Below, in pieces: positions 8,179 through 16,578 of a stretch of 35,482 bases of DNA. Source of the DNA: Actinomycetes bacterium (GTDB lineage: Bacteria; Actinomycetota; Actinomycetes; Actinomycetales; Actinomycetaceae); contig JAEWEQ010000084.1 of assembly GCA_023389315.1 (NCBI GenBank), positions 1 through 35,482 on the forward strand, given 5' to 3'. Position numbers and translations under genes: made by a program. Each line of letters opens with the position of its first letter. Position 1 is the stretch's first letter. The notes under the pieces are model-generated. The model made no database searches. It saw only the letters and a program-made list of their open reading frames with translations, and was not told the DNA's origin.

Positions 8179-10058
8179 ACCAACGTCCCCACCCGGCCGG
8201 TGACAGCGGAGGTGAACTCACCGTGCGCGGCAGCCGCGTCCTCGGTGAACATCTGCCGCTGCGCGTACTCCGACTTCTTCCCCTTGTTGAACGAGCGCAC
8301 CGGGCGGAAGTAGCCCATCACTCGGGTCCACACCTCGCACTCCACTTCCTGGCCGCGTTCGGCGCAGCGCGGACACTGCGGGCATTCGCCGTTGAGGTAC
8401 CCGTGGTTGGGGCAGATTGAGAACGTTGGGGTGATGGTCAAGTACGGGATCTTAAACACTTCCAGGGAGCGGCGGATCAGATTCTTACACGCTTGCGCAT
8501 CGCAAATGCGCTCCCCCATGTACAGGTGCAAAACCGTACCCCCGGTGTACTTGCCCTGCAGTTCCTCCTGCATTTCCATGGCTTCGAATGGGTCATCGGT
8601 GAAGCCCACCGGCAGTTGGGAGGAGTTCGTGTAGTAGGGGGCGTCCTCGGTGCCGGCTTGGATGATGCCGGGGTAGCGTTTGGCGTCTTCCTTGGCGAAG
8701 CGGTAGGTGGTTCCCTCCGCGGGGGTGGCCTCCAGGTTGTAAAGATGCCCGGTTTTTTCCTGCAGCGCGACCATGGAAGCACGCAGTCGATCCAGTACCC
8801 GCACGGCGAGGGCGTGACCGTCCTCGTGCGTAATATCGAACTGGCCACCGGTGAAGTTCAAGATCATCTCATTCATCCCGTTAATGCCAATGGTGGAGAA
8901 ATGATTATTCAACGTCCCCAAGTAGCGGCGGGTGTAGGGGAACAGGCCCTCATCCATGTGGTGTTGGATGACTTCGCGTTTGATCTCCAAGGTTTCGGAG
9001 GCAATGTGGGTGAGCACGTCGAGGGCGGCGATGAGGTTTTCTTCACTGCCACGATGCAGGTATCCCAGGCGCGCCAAGTTAATGGTCACCACCCCGATGG
9101 AACCGGTTTGCTCGGCGGAGCCGAACAGCCCGTTGCCGCGTTTTAGTAGCTCGCGCAGATCCAGTTGCAGGCGGCAGCACATGGAGCGGATCATCCCCGG
9201 GTCCAGGTCGGAGTTGAGGAAGTTTTGGAAGTAGGGCAGCCCGTACTTCGCGGTCATCTCAAACAGCGCCTCCACGTTCGGGCCGTCCCAGTCGAAGTCG
9301 GGGGTGATGTTGTAGGTGGGGATGGGGAAGGTGAACACCCGCCCTTCGGCGTCCCCGCCGGTCATCACTTCGATGAAGGCGCGGTTGATCATGTCCATCT
9401 CGGTTTGCAGCTGCCCGTAGGTGAAGTCGCAAACTTCGTCCCCAATCAGCGGGTTTTCATCGGCGAGGTCGGTGGGGCAGGTCCAGTCGAAAGTGAGGTT
9501 GGTAAAGGGGCACTGGGAGCCCCAGCGAGAGGGGACGTTGAGGTTGTAGATGAGTTCTTGCATGCACTGGGTGACCTGGTCTTGGGTCATGTTGTCCAAG
9601 CGCACGAAGGGAGCCATGTAGGTGTCGAAGGAGGAGAAAGCTTGGGCGCCGGCCCATTCGTTTTGCAGGGTGCCCAGGAAGTTTACGATCTGCCCGCAGG
9701 CGGAGGAGAAGTGGCGCGGCGGGGCGGCGGCGATCGCTCCGGGCACCCCGTTGAATCCCTGTTGGAGGAGTTGTTTGAGGGACCAGCCGGCGCAGTACCC
9801 GGCGAACATGTCCAGGTCGTGGATGTGGATGGCGCCGTCGCGGTGCGCGGCACCGGCTTCGGGACTGTAAACACGCTCGAGCCAGTAGTTGGCGACCATT
9901 TTTCCGCTGGTGTTGAGGATCAACCCGCCCAGGGAGTAGTCCTGGTTGGCGTTGGCGTTTACGCGCCAGTCGGAGCGGTCCAGGTATTCGTCGATGGTGG
10001 AGATGGCGTCGACGCTGTAGGTGTGGGTACGGGCACGGCTTTGGGGTGCGGAGGACAT
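8175..10058 (-). CDS. nrdD: Anaerobic (class III) ribonucleoside-triphosphate reductase
   Basis: NrdD reduces ribonucleotides to deoxyribonucleotides without oxygen, using a glycyl radical made by NrdG. The protein has 627 residues from the ATG at 10058, where AAAGAGGTGA provides the ribosome-binding site. The open frame runs upstream to 10241 but that part looks non-coding. Landmarks are HIHDLDMFAGYCAGWSLK, FSSACGQIVNFLG, the SQCPFTNLTFDW segment, C-terminal zinc-binding cysteines (CPNHGYLNGECPQCPRC) and the radical-glycine loop RVMGYFRPV. The catalytic core starts within about 30 residues of the N-terminus, so no ATP-cone domain is present, unlike the 712-residue E. coli enzyme. It forms an operon with nrdG. 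An imperfect inverted repeat upstream may be an NrdR site. Confidence 0.94.
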   Translation of the reverse strand: MSSAPQSRARTHTYSVDAISTIDEYLDRSDWRVNANANQDYSLGGLILNTSGKMVANYWLERVYSPEAGAAHRDGAIHIHDLDMFAGYCAGWSLKQLLQQGFNGVPGAIAAAPPRHFSSACGQIVNFLGTLQNEWAGAQAFSSFDTYMAPFVRLDNMTQDQVTQCMQELIYNLNVPSRWGSQCPFTNLTFDWTCPTDLADENPLIGDEVCDFTYGQLQTEMDMINRAFIEVMTGGDAEGRVFTFPIPTYNITPDFDWDGPNVEALFEMTAKYGLPYFQNFLNSDLDPGMIRSMCCRLQLDLRELLKRGNGLFGSAEQTGSIGVVTINLARLGYLHRGSEENLIAALDVLTHIASETLEIKREVIQHHMDEGLFPYTRRYLGTLNNHFSTIGINGMNEMILNFTGGQFDITHEDGHALAVRVLDRLRASMVALQEKTGHLYNLEATPAEGTTYRFAKEDAKRYPGIIQAGTEDAPYYTNSSQLPVGFTDDPFEAMEMQEELQGKYTGGTVLHLYMGERICDAQACKNLIRRSLEVFKIPYLTITPTFSICPNHGYLNGECPQCPRCAERGQEVECEVWTRVMGYFRPVRSFNKGKKSEYAQRQMFTEDAAAAHGEFTSAVTGRVGTLV

Positions 10059-10144
10059 GGTCACCTCTTTGTTCGTTCTTGACTTTAGCTTTATTGCGAG
10101 TGCGGCTTGGCGAGTGCGCAACGAGTCCCACCTTACGACTGTGG

Positions 10145-10192
10145 CAACTATATATGGGGGTCGTGTCGGCGTGTTGGCCCCATATGTTGTGG
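10145..10192 (-). promoter_or_regulatory. Possible NrdR-box pair upstream of nrdD
   Basis: Read on the minus strand, CCCATATATAGTTG (centre near 10154) matches the right half of the NrdR consensus (ACACWATATATWGTGT type) well. A weaker site, CACAACATATGGGG, is centred about 30 bases away, close to the three-turn spacing usual for NrdR pairs. The two cores also form an inverted repeat (CATATGGGG with CCCCATATA). About 90-135 bases separate them from the nrdD start. The match is by eye and the left box is weak. Confidence 0.4.
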
Positions 10193-10305
10193 TGGATCGT
10201 ATTCGATCCTCAATTTTGGGACCAACGTCCCCGACGCTCATCGGCGCGCTAAGAAACCGGGAGCGCTAAAGTTAAAACCAAACCCACCCAAAGAAAGCAA
10301 GGAAA

Positions 10306-11379
10306 ATGAGCTACACGCGCACCGTCCTCGACCATTATCATCCGGCAGAAAACCGCTACGAAGACAACGAATATCGCCGCGTAAAACGAACCGGCCTGCA
10401 CCTGCCACCCATCAGCTTAGGACTGTGGCACAACTTCGGCGACGACAAGCCCCTGCAAACCCAGCGTGACATAATCCGGCGAGCCTTCGACCTGGGGATG
10501 TTCCACTACGACTTGGCCAACAACTACGGGCCACCCAAGGGTAGCGCGGAGAAGAACTTCGGGCGCATCTACCGCGAGGACCTCAAGCCGTTCCGCGACG
10601 AACTGGTTATCTCCACCAAAGCCGGGTGGGATATGTGGCCCGGCCCGCACGGGTTCGGCGGATCGCGCAAATACCTGCTGCGCTCCCTGGAGCAATCCTT
10701 AGAGCGCATGGGCCTGGATTATGTGGACATTTTTTACTCCCACCGGCCCGACCGCGACACCGACTTAGAGGAAACCATGCAGGGGCTGCACCAGGCAGTG
10801 GTGAGTGGCAAGGCGCTGTACGCCGGTATTTCCTCCTACTCCCCCGCCGACACCCGGCGCGCCCAAGAAATCATGCGCGACCTGGGCACGCCCCTGGCCA
10901 TCCACCAGCCGTCCTACTCCATGCTTAACCGCTGGATTGAGGCGGGCGAGCCGTCCTTGCTGCAAACTTGCGAGGACGCGGGGATCGGCACCATCGTGTT
11001 CTCTCCCCTATCCCAAGGGGTGCTGACCGACCGCTACTTAGATGGGGTGCCCGCCGATTCGCGCGCCGCCGCCGGCAAGTCGCTTGACCCCAAGTCGCTT
11101 ACCGAGGACGTGTTGGCGGCTTTGCGTACCTTGAATGAGTTGGCGAAGGAGCGCGGGCAGTCGCTGGCACAGATGGCACTGGCGTGGATCCTACGCGACC
11201 AGGGGCCGGCCAGCGTCGATAGTGCACTGATTGGCGCCTCCTCCGTGGCGCAGTTGGAGGCCAACCTGGCGGCGGTGGAAAACACTGCGTTCACTAGCGA
11301 AGAACTGGAGGGAATCGACCGGGCGTGTGCGGCCACCGGTTGGGATATTTGGGCGGCGCCGGAAATCGCACGGGACTGA
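10306..11379 (+). CDS. Aldo-keto reductase, YghZ/Gpr-like
   Basis: This 357-residue NADPH-dependent oxidoreductase has the aldo-keto reductase (beta/alpha)8 fold. The N-terminus RVKRTGLHLPPISLGLWHNF matches the YghZ (L-glyceraldehyde-3-phosphate reductase) and potassium-channel-beta branch. Catalytic tetrad regions are visible: Asp in FDLGMFHYDLANNYG, Tyr in the same segment, Lys in VISTKAGWDMWPGPHG and His in IFYSHRPDRDTDLEET. The cofactor end is near ALIGASSVAQLEANLAAV. The likely role is detoxification of small aldehydes such as methylglyoxal or L-glyceraldehyde phosphate. A GCAAGGAAA ribosome-binding site precedes the ATG. It is monocistronic and divergent from nrdD. The 3' end, including the stop codon, is imperfectly duplicated downstream. 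Confidence 0.9.
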   Translation: MSYTRTVLDHYHPAENRYEDNEYRRVKRTGLHLPPISLGLWHNFGDDKPLQTQRDIIRRAFDLGMFHYDLANNYGPPKGSAEKNFGRIYREDLKPFRDELVISTKAGWDMWPGPHGFGGSRKYLLRSLEQSLERMGLDYVDIFYSHRPDRDTDLEETMQGLHQAVVSGKALYAGISSYSPADTRRAQEIMRDLGTPLAIHQPSYSMLNRWIEAGEPSLLQTCEDAGIGTIVFSPLSQGVLTDRYLDGVPADSRAAAGKSLDPKSLTEDVLAALRTLNELAKERGQSLAQMALAWILRDQGPASVDSALIGASSVAQLEANLAAVENTAFTSEELEGIDRACAATGWDIWAAPEIARD

Positions 11380-11421
11380 GGTGGGTTGACTGGCGCGGCG
11401 CGGGAAATCTCACGGGACTGA
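11361..11421 (+). repeat. Imperfect direct repeat across the aldo-keto reductase stop codon
   Basis: GGAAATCGCACGGGACTGA at 11361-11379 recurs as GGAAATCTCACGGGACTGA at 11403-11421, 42 bases later, with related GC-rich flanks. The first copy holds the stop codon and the second is non-coding. Confidence 0.8.
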
Positions 11422-11505
11422 AGCGGTCGCGCTAGAGGCGCAGACGGAAAGCCAGAGACGCAACTGGCCGACCTGCGCTAGGGACCCATCCGGAAGGTTG
11501 GGGAC

Positions 11506-11531
11506 GCGAGGACGGTCAGCTACGTCCTCGC
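11506..11531. repeat. Inverted pair of the octamer spanning the PAP2 stop codon
   Basis: GCGAGGACG (11506-11514) and CGTCCTCGC (11523-11531) form a perfect 9-bp stem with an 8-base loop (GTCAGCTA). The right arm is the last coding part of the PAP2 gene and the loop contains its stop codon. The hairpin sits between convergent genes and could act as a terminator, but no clear T-tract follows. Confidence 0.85.
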
Positions 11532-12406
11532 CGCCCTGACTGCAGGGCCGCCACCGTTTGTAAGCACAACAGGTACACCGCCACCAGCGACACCGGAACC
11601 ACCACCGAAGTGGCGGTTACTAATGTCGGATGGGCGCCCGCCAGCTGAGTGTAGGTGGCCCCACCCAAGGTGGCTTTCACCACCTGCGACATGGCTCCCG
11701 CGGCAGCCCACGCCAGGGCACCGACCACCACTAGCGCGGCGGCACTCACCGCCAGGGTCAGGGTTTCCCACACATCGTGGCCGCGCTGGGGTACCTCTTG
11801 GGGGCACAGTACCAAGGCCCAGACCATTACCACCGCCAGCGCTCCCAGCAAGTCGGAGGGACGGTGCCAGCCGGAGGCAACAATCACCAGCGAGCCGATC
11901 GCCGCCACCACTGCCAGCACGGTCGCGGTGAGGGCGCGGAACCGCTGCGCCGTGACGATGGTGAGGGCGAACGCTAAGGACAGCAAGGCGGTGGCGTGAC
12001 CGGAGGGGAAGGAGTTCGGCAGGTCATAGCCGACCCCCAGATAGGGGCGCCTTAGCAGCCAGTTTTTCAATATCTGGGTGCTCACGTTCGCCCCCACAAC
12101 CAGCACCCCCACGCGTGCCGCCAAGGCGAAACGGTGGCGGGCTCCAGCCACTGCCATGGCCAGGAGGGTGCCGACAATTAAAACCACGAGGGCGTGTCGT
12201 TCCACCTCGAACCATTGCGCCAGGGCCCCCACACGGGTGTGGCTGGCGATCACCTCGAAGGTGAACTGGTCTACCGCTTGCCCGGCGGGTCGATACAGGG
12301 CCGCAATGGTGAGGGCGATGAAGGCCCCCACTGCGGTTAGCGCTAGGAATACTCGGGCCCACCTGCGGGCCGGGACGGCAGGTGGACCAACCCGAGCAGA
12401 CGACAT
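11516..12406 (-). CDS. PAP2-superfamily membrane phosphatase
   Basis: This 296-residue protein has about six membrane segments. The three phosphatase motifs are present in order: KNWLLRRPYLGVG (K...RP), NSFPSGHATALLS (PSGH, the catalytic His region) and SGWHRPSDLLGAL (the H-x-x-x-D motif). The family dephosphorylates lipid phosphates such as undecaprenyl pyrophosphate, phosphatidate or phosphatidylglycerophosphate on the outer face of the membrane. A role in lipid-carrier recycling is possible but not shown. The C-terminal 90 residues after the last motif form additional hydrophobic helices. The gene is convergent with the aldo-keto reductase, and its stop codon lies inside the octamer inverted repeat. 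Confidence 0.88.
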   Translation of the reverse strand: MSSARVGPPAVPARRWARVFLALTAVGAFIALTIAALYRPAGQAVDQFTFEVIASHTRVGALAQWFEVERHALVVLIVGTLLAMAVAGARHRFALAARVGVLVVGANVSTQILKNWLLRRPYLGVGYDLPNSFPSGHATALLSLAFALTIVTAQRFRALTATVLAVVAAIGSLVIVASGWHRPSDLLGALAVVMVWALVLCPQEVPQRGHDVWETLTLAVSAAALVVVGALAWAAAGAMSQVVKATLGGATYTQLAGAHPTLVTATSVVVPVSLVAVYLLCLQTVAALQSGRRGRS

Positions 12407-12614
12407 AGATTCAACCTTCCAGCGCTAAAAATAAGACCCATCAACGCTACCCAAAATACAACCCTACCGCCCGCCGACGCTAGCGTGGAAACTCCCGGCG
12501 GGGCCTCCATCAGCGTGACAAAACGAGCATGAATAGTTAGTTTCCATTAGCCTTAAAGAAAACATTTCAACCGCCACAATCAAACGTTAATACAAATATC
12601 GAGGAGCGTGACCC

Positions 12615-13070
12615 ATGGATTTGCCCGCACCCGTGGATCTGACGCGCATGAAACACATTCTCGCTGGCATCGATGACATTCCGCTGCGCCACCAACTACA
12701 AGAGCACGAGGACGAACTCGTCTTCCCCACCTCCAGTGCCGCAGTCTTCATAAACCTGCACAACCCCTCCATCTTACAAATCCGCGGCCAATGGCGAGCC
12801 AGCGTGGACAACGACGAGGACTTCGCCGCCCTCGTGCAACAAGTCCATCACTGCAACGTGCACCGCTCCGGCCCCAAAGCCTACCTACTGCCGCTGGGGG
12901 ATGGGATCCGCTACGGGCTGGGCGCAGAAACCAACCTGGTGGTGAATCACGGTGCCACTGACGCGCAACTGCGGGGCTTTTACGAAGTGGGGCTGACCAT
13001 GATTTTCGGCTTCTTCGCTGACGTGGCGCGCGCTATGCCGCACCTGGTGACGTGGGAGGAGCGAGTATGA
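12615..13070 (+). CDS. YbjN-like domain protein
   Basis: This 151-residue soluble protein is related to the actinobacterial YbjN family (type III secretion-chaperone-like fold). It has an alternating strand/helix pattern with FINLHNPSILQIRGQWRAS, a DEDFAALVQQVHHCN helix and a NLVVNHGATDAQLRGFYEVG segment typical of the C-terminal half. No catalytic residues are seen. YbjN proteins are linked to stress and cell-surface regulation in enterobacteria; their role in actinobacteria is unknown. GAGGAGCGTG gives the ribosome-binding site. The stop overlaps the next start (ATGA), so the two YbjN genes are coupled and may form a heteromer. Confidence 0.75.
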   Translation: MDLPAPVDLTRMKHILAGIDDIPLRHQLQEHEDELVFPTSSAAVFINLHNPSILQIRGQWRASVDNDEDFAALVQQVHHCNVHRSGPKAYLLPLGDGIRYGLGAETNLVVNHGATDAQLRGFYEVGLTMIFGFFADVARAMPHLVTWEERV

Positions 13071-13522
13071 AACTCTACTGTGTTCCCGACGACGCCAACT
13101 GCCCCACCCCGGTGGATTTTGACCGAGTGCAGCAGGTGATTGAGTACTTGGGCACCCGCATGGACCGGCTCGATGACAACACCGCGGTGGCTCATTTCGA
13201 CGGTATCGCGTTCTTCATTTCTTTCACCTCCGCCGGGCGTTTCCTGTCGGTGCGCACCGTGTGGAATAGTCAAACTCCCGCCAGTGACCGCGCGCTTTCG
13301 ATCCTGTTTTCCAGCGCCGACACTTGGAACCGGGAACGCTACTTCCCCACCATTTACACCACCATTGAAGAGGGCTTGATTGTCATCACCATTGACTACA
13401 TCACCGACGTGGACAATGGGTTCAACGACGATCAGTTGCTGGACAATATTTCGGCGGCGGTGGCAACCGGGGCGGAGGCCCTGGGGTACATGCAGAGCGT
13501 GGTGCAGGTAGCGGGTCAGTAG
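13067..13522 (+). CDS. YbjN-like domain protein, second copy
   Basis: The protein has 151 residues from the ATG at 13067, which overlaps the previous stop and has GGAGGAGCG upstream; the GTG at 13052 would remove that site. The fold elements match the preceding gene: an N-terminal helix (DFDRVQQVIEYLG), strands FDGIAFFISF and FLSVRTVWN, a central YFPTIYTTIEEGLIVITIDY and a C-terminal helix (NDDQLLDNISAAVATGAEAL). The two proteins are alike in length and layout but clearly diverged. They probably arose by duplication and act together. No function can be given. The helicase gene begins 7 bases downstream, so all three may share a transcript. Confidence 0.75.
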   Translation: MKLYCVPDDANCPTPVDFDRVQQVIEYLGTRMDRLDDNTAVAHFDGIAFFISFTSAGRFLSVRTVWNSQTPASDRALSILFSSADTWNRERYFPTIYTTIEEGLIVITIDYITDVDNGFNDDQLLDNISAAVATGAEALGYMQSVVQVAGQ

Positions 13523-13529
13523 GTCGAAA

Positions 13530-16166
13530 ATGACACCGGATGACTGGTCCCCGCGCGCCCACGGCAGCGCCGCCGAAGTGGGGGCGAAGATTCCCGAGGA
13601 CGGGGCGCCCCACCCAGCTGACCCGGCGCTGATTCCCGAAGGCGGTGCACTCGAAGGCGGTGCAACATCCGAAACCGCGCCGTCGAACCCAGCAGCCGGC
13701 AGCGCCGCCGAAGCGGTGCGCCGCAAACTCACTTCCCTGGCCGCCGGCTCCGACCGCCTGATTAATACCCTTACCCTGCCCGGCCGCAGTGGGAAAACTG
13801 CCAACTGGCCAACCTGGGCCCACCCCGCGGTGGTGGCCTGCTACCAAGCCAGCGGCGTCCCCCACCCATGGGAACACCAGGTACAAGCAGCGGACGCGAT
13901 TAATGAGCGCTGGCACACCGTCCTCGCCACTGGAACCGGGTCGGGTAAGTCCCTGGCTGCGTGGCTGCCCATCCTCAGTGACTTGCGTAGCCAAAGTGGC
14001 ACCCGCCTGGTGGACCTGCGCACCCGACCCACCGCGATCTATTTATCTCCCACCAAGGCGCTCGCCGCCGACCAGTACCATGCCCTGACGCACTTGCTTA
14101 GCCACGGCGATGAGCAACTGGGGATCCGCATTGGCACGGTCGATGGTGACACTGCGCGTGAAGCTAAAGATTGGGCGCGCGCCAGTGCCGACGTTATCCT
14201 CACCAACCCCGATTACCTGCATTACGTATTACTGCCCGGCAACGAACGCTGGACGCGGATGCTGGGTGGGTTGCGCTACCTGGTGATCGACGAGATGCAC
14301 TACTGGCGCGGAGTGCTGGGGTCTCACATTGCTCTGGTGGTGCGCCGCCTGCTGCGCCTGGCCCGCAAATACGGGGCGGAGCCCACCGTGATATGCCTGT
14401 CAGCCACCTTGAAGAACCCGGCGCAAGCGGCGGCGCGCCTGATTGGTGTGGAAGCTGCGGACGTGGTTTCCATAACCGCCGACACCTCACCGGCCGGGCC
14501 GCGCACCCTGGTGCTGTGGCAGCCGGCATTCGCCGCCCCTGAAGAAGTTGATGTCCACGAGTTCCTGCAAAGCTTGGAGGCTGACGGCACCCGGGTGGTG
14601 AGCGCCGCGTTGCAGCGCCGCGCCGCCAGTTCGGAAGCCGCCACCCTCACCGCGGCGGTGGTGGAAGCGGGGGCGCGCACCCTCACTTTCGTGCGCTCGC
14701 GCGCGGGAGCCGAAGCGGTAGCCAGCTACGCGCGCGACCAACTACTGGACCGCCACCACCCCTACTCCGCGGGGATCTACGCCTACCGCGGTGGCTACCT
14801 ACCGGAAGAGCGCCGCGCCTTGGAGGCGGCCATGCGTTCGGGGGCGCTGCGCGCCCTGGCCACCACCAACGCCCTGGAGTTGGGGGTCGATATTTCCGGC
14901 CTGGACGTGACCATCACCGCCGGGTGGCCGGGTACGCGCGCCTCGTTTTGGCAGCAGGCGGGCCGTTCTGGGCGGGCCGGTGCCGAGGGCGTGTCCGTCC
15001 TGGTGGCCTCCGACAACCCGATGGACCAGTACCTGGTGCACCACCCCGACCAGATCCTGGCGGAAGTGGAAGAAAATACCTTCGACCCGGCCAACCCGTA
15101 CGTGCTCAGCCCGCACCTGTGTGCGGCAGCCTCCGAAAGCCCCCTCACCCCCGCCGATTTCCCCCTGTTCGGTATCAAACGGGAGTTCGTGACCGCCCTC
15201 GTGGAAATGGGATATCTGCGCCAGCGACCCTCGGGCTGGTACTGGAACGTGACGCTGCCAATGCGCGCCCAGGATTTAACGGATCTGCGTGGATCTTCCG
15301 GGGAAGTGCAGATCGTGGAGGGCTCCACCGGCGCGGTGATCGGCACGGTGGGTAGTGCCGACGCTGACGCGCAGGTTTTCCCCGGCGCCATCTACCTGCA
15401 CCAGGGGCGCACCTACCAGGTGCGTGAGCTCACGCGCGCCTCGCAACCGGCGGCCGGCGGGGACGGGCGGCACCAGGGGCGCGGTCACGGGGGTGCGCAG
15501 ATCGCGGTGGTGGAGAAAATAACCACTCGCCTGCGCACTCGCCCCACCGTGCAGTCCACGGTGCGGGTGGTGGCGGCGCACCGGGATTGGATTAGCGAGG
15601 ACGAAGTGGTGCGTTGGCATGTGGGCGACGTGCACGTGGAGTCCCAGGTCACGGATTTCGATACTTTGCGCATGCCCGGGATGGTGTTCGTGGCTAACAC
15701 GGTGCTGGGGATGCCGCGTCACCAGTTGGAAACCGTGGCCGTGTGGTGGGAGATGAACGAAGCGGCGCTACTCGATCGCGGGGTGGAGGCGGAGGACATT
15801 CCCGGGGCGCTGCACGCCGCCGAACATGCGTCCATCGCAATGTTGCCACTGCTGGCCACATGTGATCGGTGGGATTTAGGGGGATTGTCCAGTGCTGATC
15901 ATCCCGACACGCTGCGACCCACGGTGTTCGTGCACGACGCTTACCCCGGGGGCGCGGGGTTCGCTCAGCATGGTTTTGAGCACGCCGAGCAGTGGATTCG
16001 CCTGACCTTGGAAGCGGTTAGGGCGTGCGGGTGCGAGGACGGGTGTCCGCGTTGCGTGCAGTCCCCCAAGTGCGGTAACCGCAATGAGCCGCTGTCGAAG
16101 GCGGGGGCGATTACCGTGTTGGAGCTGTTGGTGGACCGGTGTCCGCCGGTGGTTGGGAGAGCGTGA
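13530..16166 (+). CDS. DEAD/DEAH helicase with DUF1998 cysteine domain, MrfA/YprA-like
   Basis: This 878-residue superfamily 2 DNA helicase shows motif I ATGTGSGKS (about 134), motif Ia YLSPTKALAADQYHAL, motif II VIDEMHYWRG (DEMH), motif III LSATLKNP and motif VI QQAGRSGRAG. The C-terminal DUF1998 region carries four cysteines in CGCEDGCPRCVQSPKCG, a zinc or iron-sulfur site. Bacillus MrfA of this family repairs mitomycin-type crosslinks as a 3'-5' helicase, and Mycobacterium Rv3649 appears to be the mycobacterial relative. The first 55 residues are low-complexity Gly/Ala/Pro and absent from typical members, so a later start is possible. The conserved part begins near GKTANWPTWAHPAV. It is probably cotranscribed with the YbjN pair. 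Confidence 0.9.
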   Translation: MTPDDWSPRAHGSAAEVGAKIPEDGAPHPADPALIPEGGALEGGATSETAPSNPAAGSAAEAVRRKLTSLAAGSDRLINTLTLPGRSGKTANWPTWAHPAVVACYQASGVPHPWEHQVQAADAINERWHTVLATGTGSGKSLAAWLPILSDLRSQSGTRLVDLRTRPTAIYLSPTKALAADQYHALTHLLSHGDEQLGIRIGTVDGDTAREAKDWARASADVILTNPDYLHYVLLPGNERWTRMLGGLRYLVIDEMHYWRGVLGSHIALVVRRLLRLARKYGAEPTVICLSATLKNPAQAAARLIGVEAADVVSITADTSPAGPRTLVLWQPAFAAPEEVDVHEFLQSLEADGTRVVSAALQRRAASSEAATLTAAVVEAGARTLTFVRSRAGAEAVASYARDQLLDRHHPYSAGIYAYRGGYLPEERRALEAAMRSGALRALATTNALELGVDISGLDVTITAGWPGTRASFWQQAGRSGRAGAEGVSVLVASDNPMDQYLVHHPDQILAEVEENTFDPANPYVLSPHLCAAASESPLTPADFPLFGIKREFVTALVEMGYLRQRPSGWYWNVTLPMRAQDLTDLRGSSGEVQIVEGSTGAVIGTVGSADADAQVFPGAIYLHQGRTYQVRELTRASQPAAGGDGRHQGRGHGGAQIAVVEKITTRLRTRPTVQSTVRVVAAHRDWISEDEVVRWHVGDVHVESQVTDFDTLRMPGMVFVANTVLGMPRHQLETVAVWWEMNEAALLDRGVEAEDIPGALHAAEHASIAMLPLLATCDRWDLGGLSSADHPDTLRPTVFVHDAYPGGAGFAQHGFEHAEQWIRLTLEAVRACGCEDGCPRCVQSPKCGNRNEPLSKAGAITVLELLVDRCPPVVGRA

Positions 16167-16175
16167 AGGTTAAAA

Positions 16176-16373
16176 TTTCCCAGTAAACCCCAAGGTTCAT
16201 CCCATTGCGTCCTCAGGGTGGCGCTTTAGAGTAGAGACATCTTCTCCAGGGGGGACCTGGTTGGAGATAGTTTTTCGACGTGAGATTGCTCCTGTTCGAG
16301 CTACTGGGAAAACTCGCACTGTGTTGATGGGACGCAGTTGGGGCCGGGCCTGCGGGTCCGGCCCCAACTGTTT
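16176..16373 (+). ncRNA. Candidate structured RNA with terminator, copy 1
   Basis: TTTCCCAGTA (16176-16185) pairs perfectly with TACTGGGAAA (16302-16311), enclosing about 115 bases. Inside, a hairpin forms at 16240-16267 (TCTCC...GGAGA with an AGG/CCT extension). After the closing helix a 16-bp stem (16335-16350 with 16355-16370, loop TGCG) is followed by TTT, a strong terminator. It lies just after the helicase stop and has no open frame. Orientation on plus is inferred from the order closing helix then terminator. It could instead be a duplicated terminator region of the helicase. No known RNA family was recognised. Confidence 0.5.
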
Positions 16374-16578
16374 GTCCAGCGCCAGCGCGTGAGCGGGGAA
16401 GAACTGGGCACCAGCTGGGCCTGGCCCGCAGGTGCGGCAGTGACGCGAAGGTAGCGGTCGAGACGGAGCCTGGATGGGCAGCGCGGTGGGGTGCGGGGTG
16501 CTGGACTTGGCGGCCGCGAGCGCAACAAATGCAAGGCAAACCCACCCGCTATGAGAAAACATTCAACGCGATGCAACT
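16374..16578. other. Spacer between the two structured repeat copies
   Basis: About 200 GC-rich bases. I see no credible gene; the open frames here differ between strands and have unrelated composition. The last 40 bases are AT-richer and could hold a promoter for copy 2, but no clear hexamers were placed. Confidence 0.4.

Noticed and set aside
9165..10082. 305-codon plus-strand open frame opposite nrdD
   Set aside because: Antisense shadow of a strongly supported nrdD; Gly/Val/His-rich product with no family features. Other long antisense frames (3151-4128, 22187-23089, 23260-23979) are rejected for the same reason.
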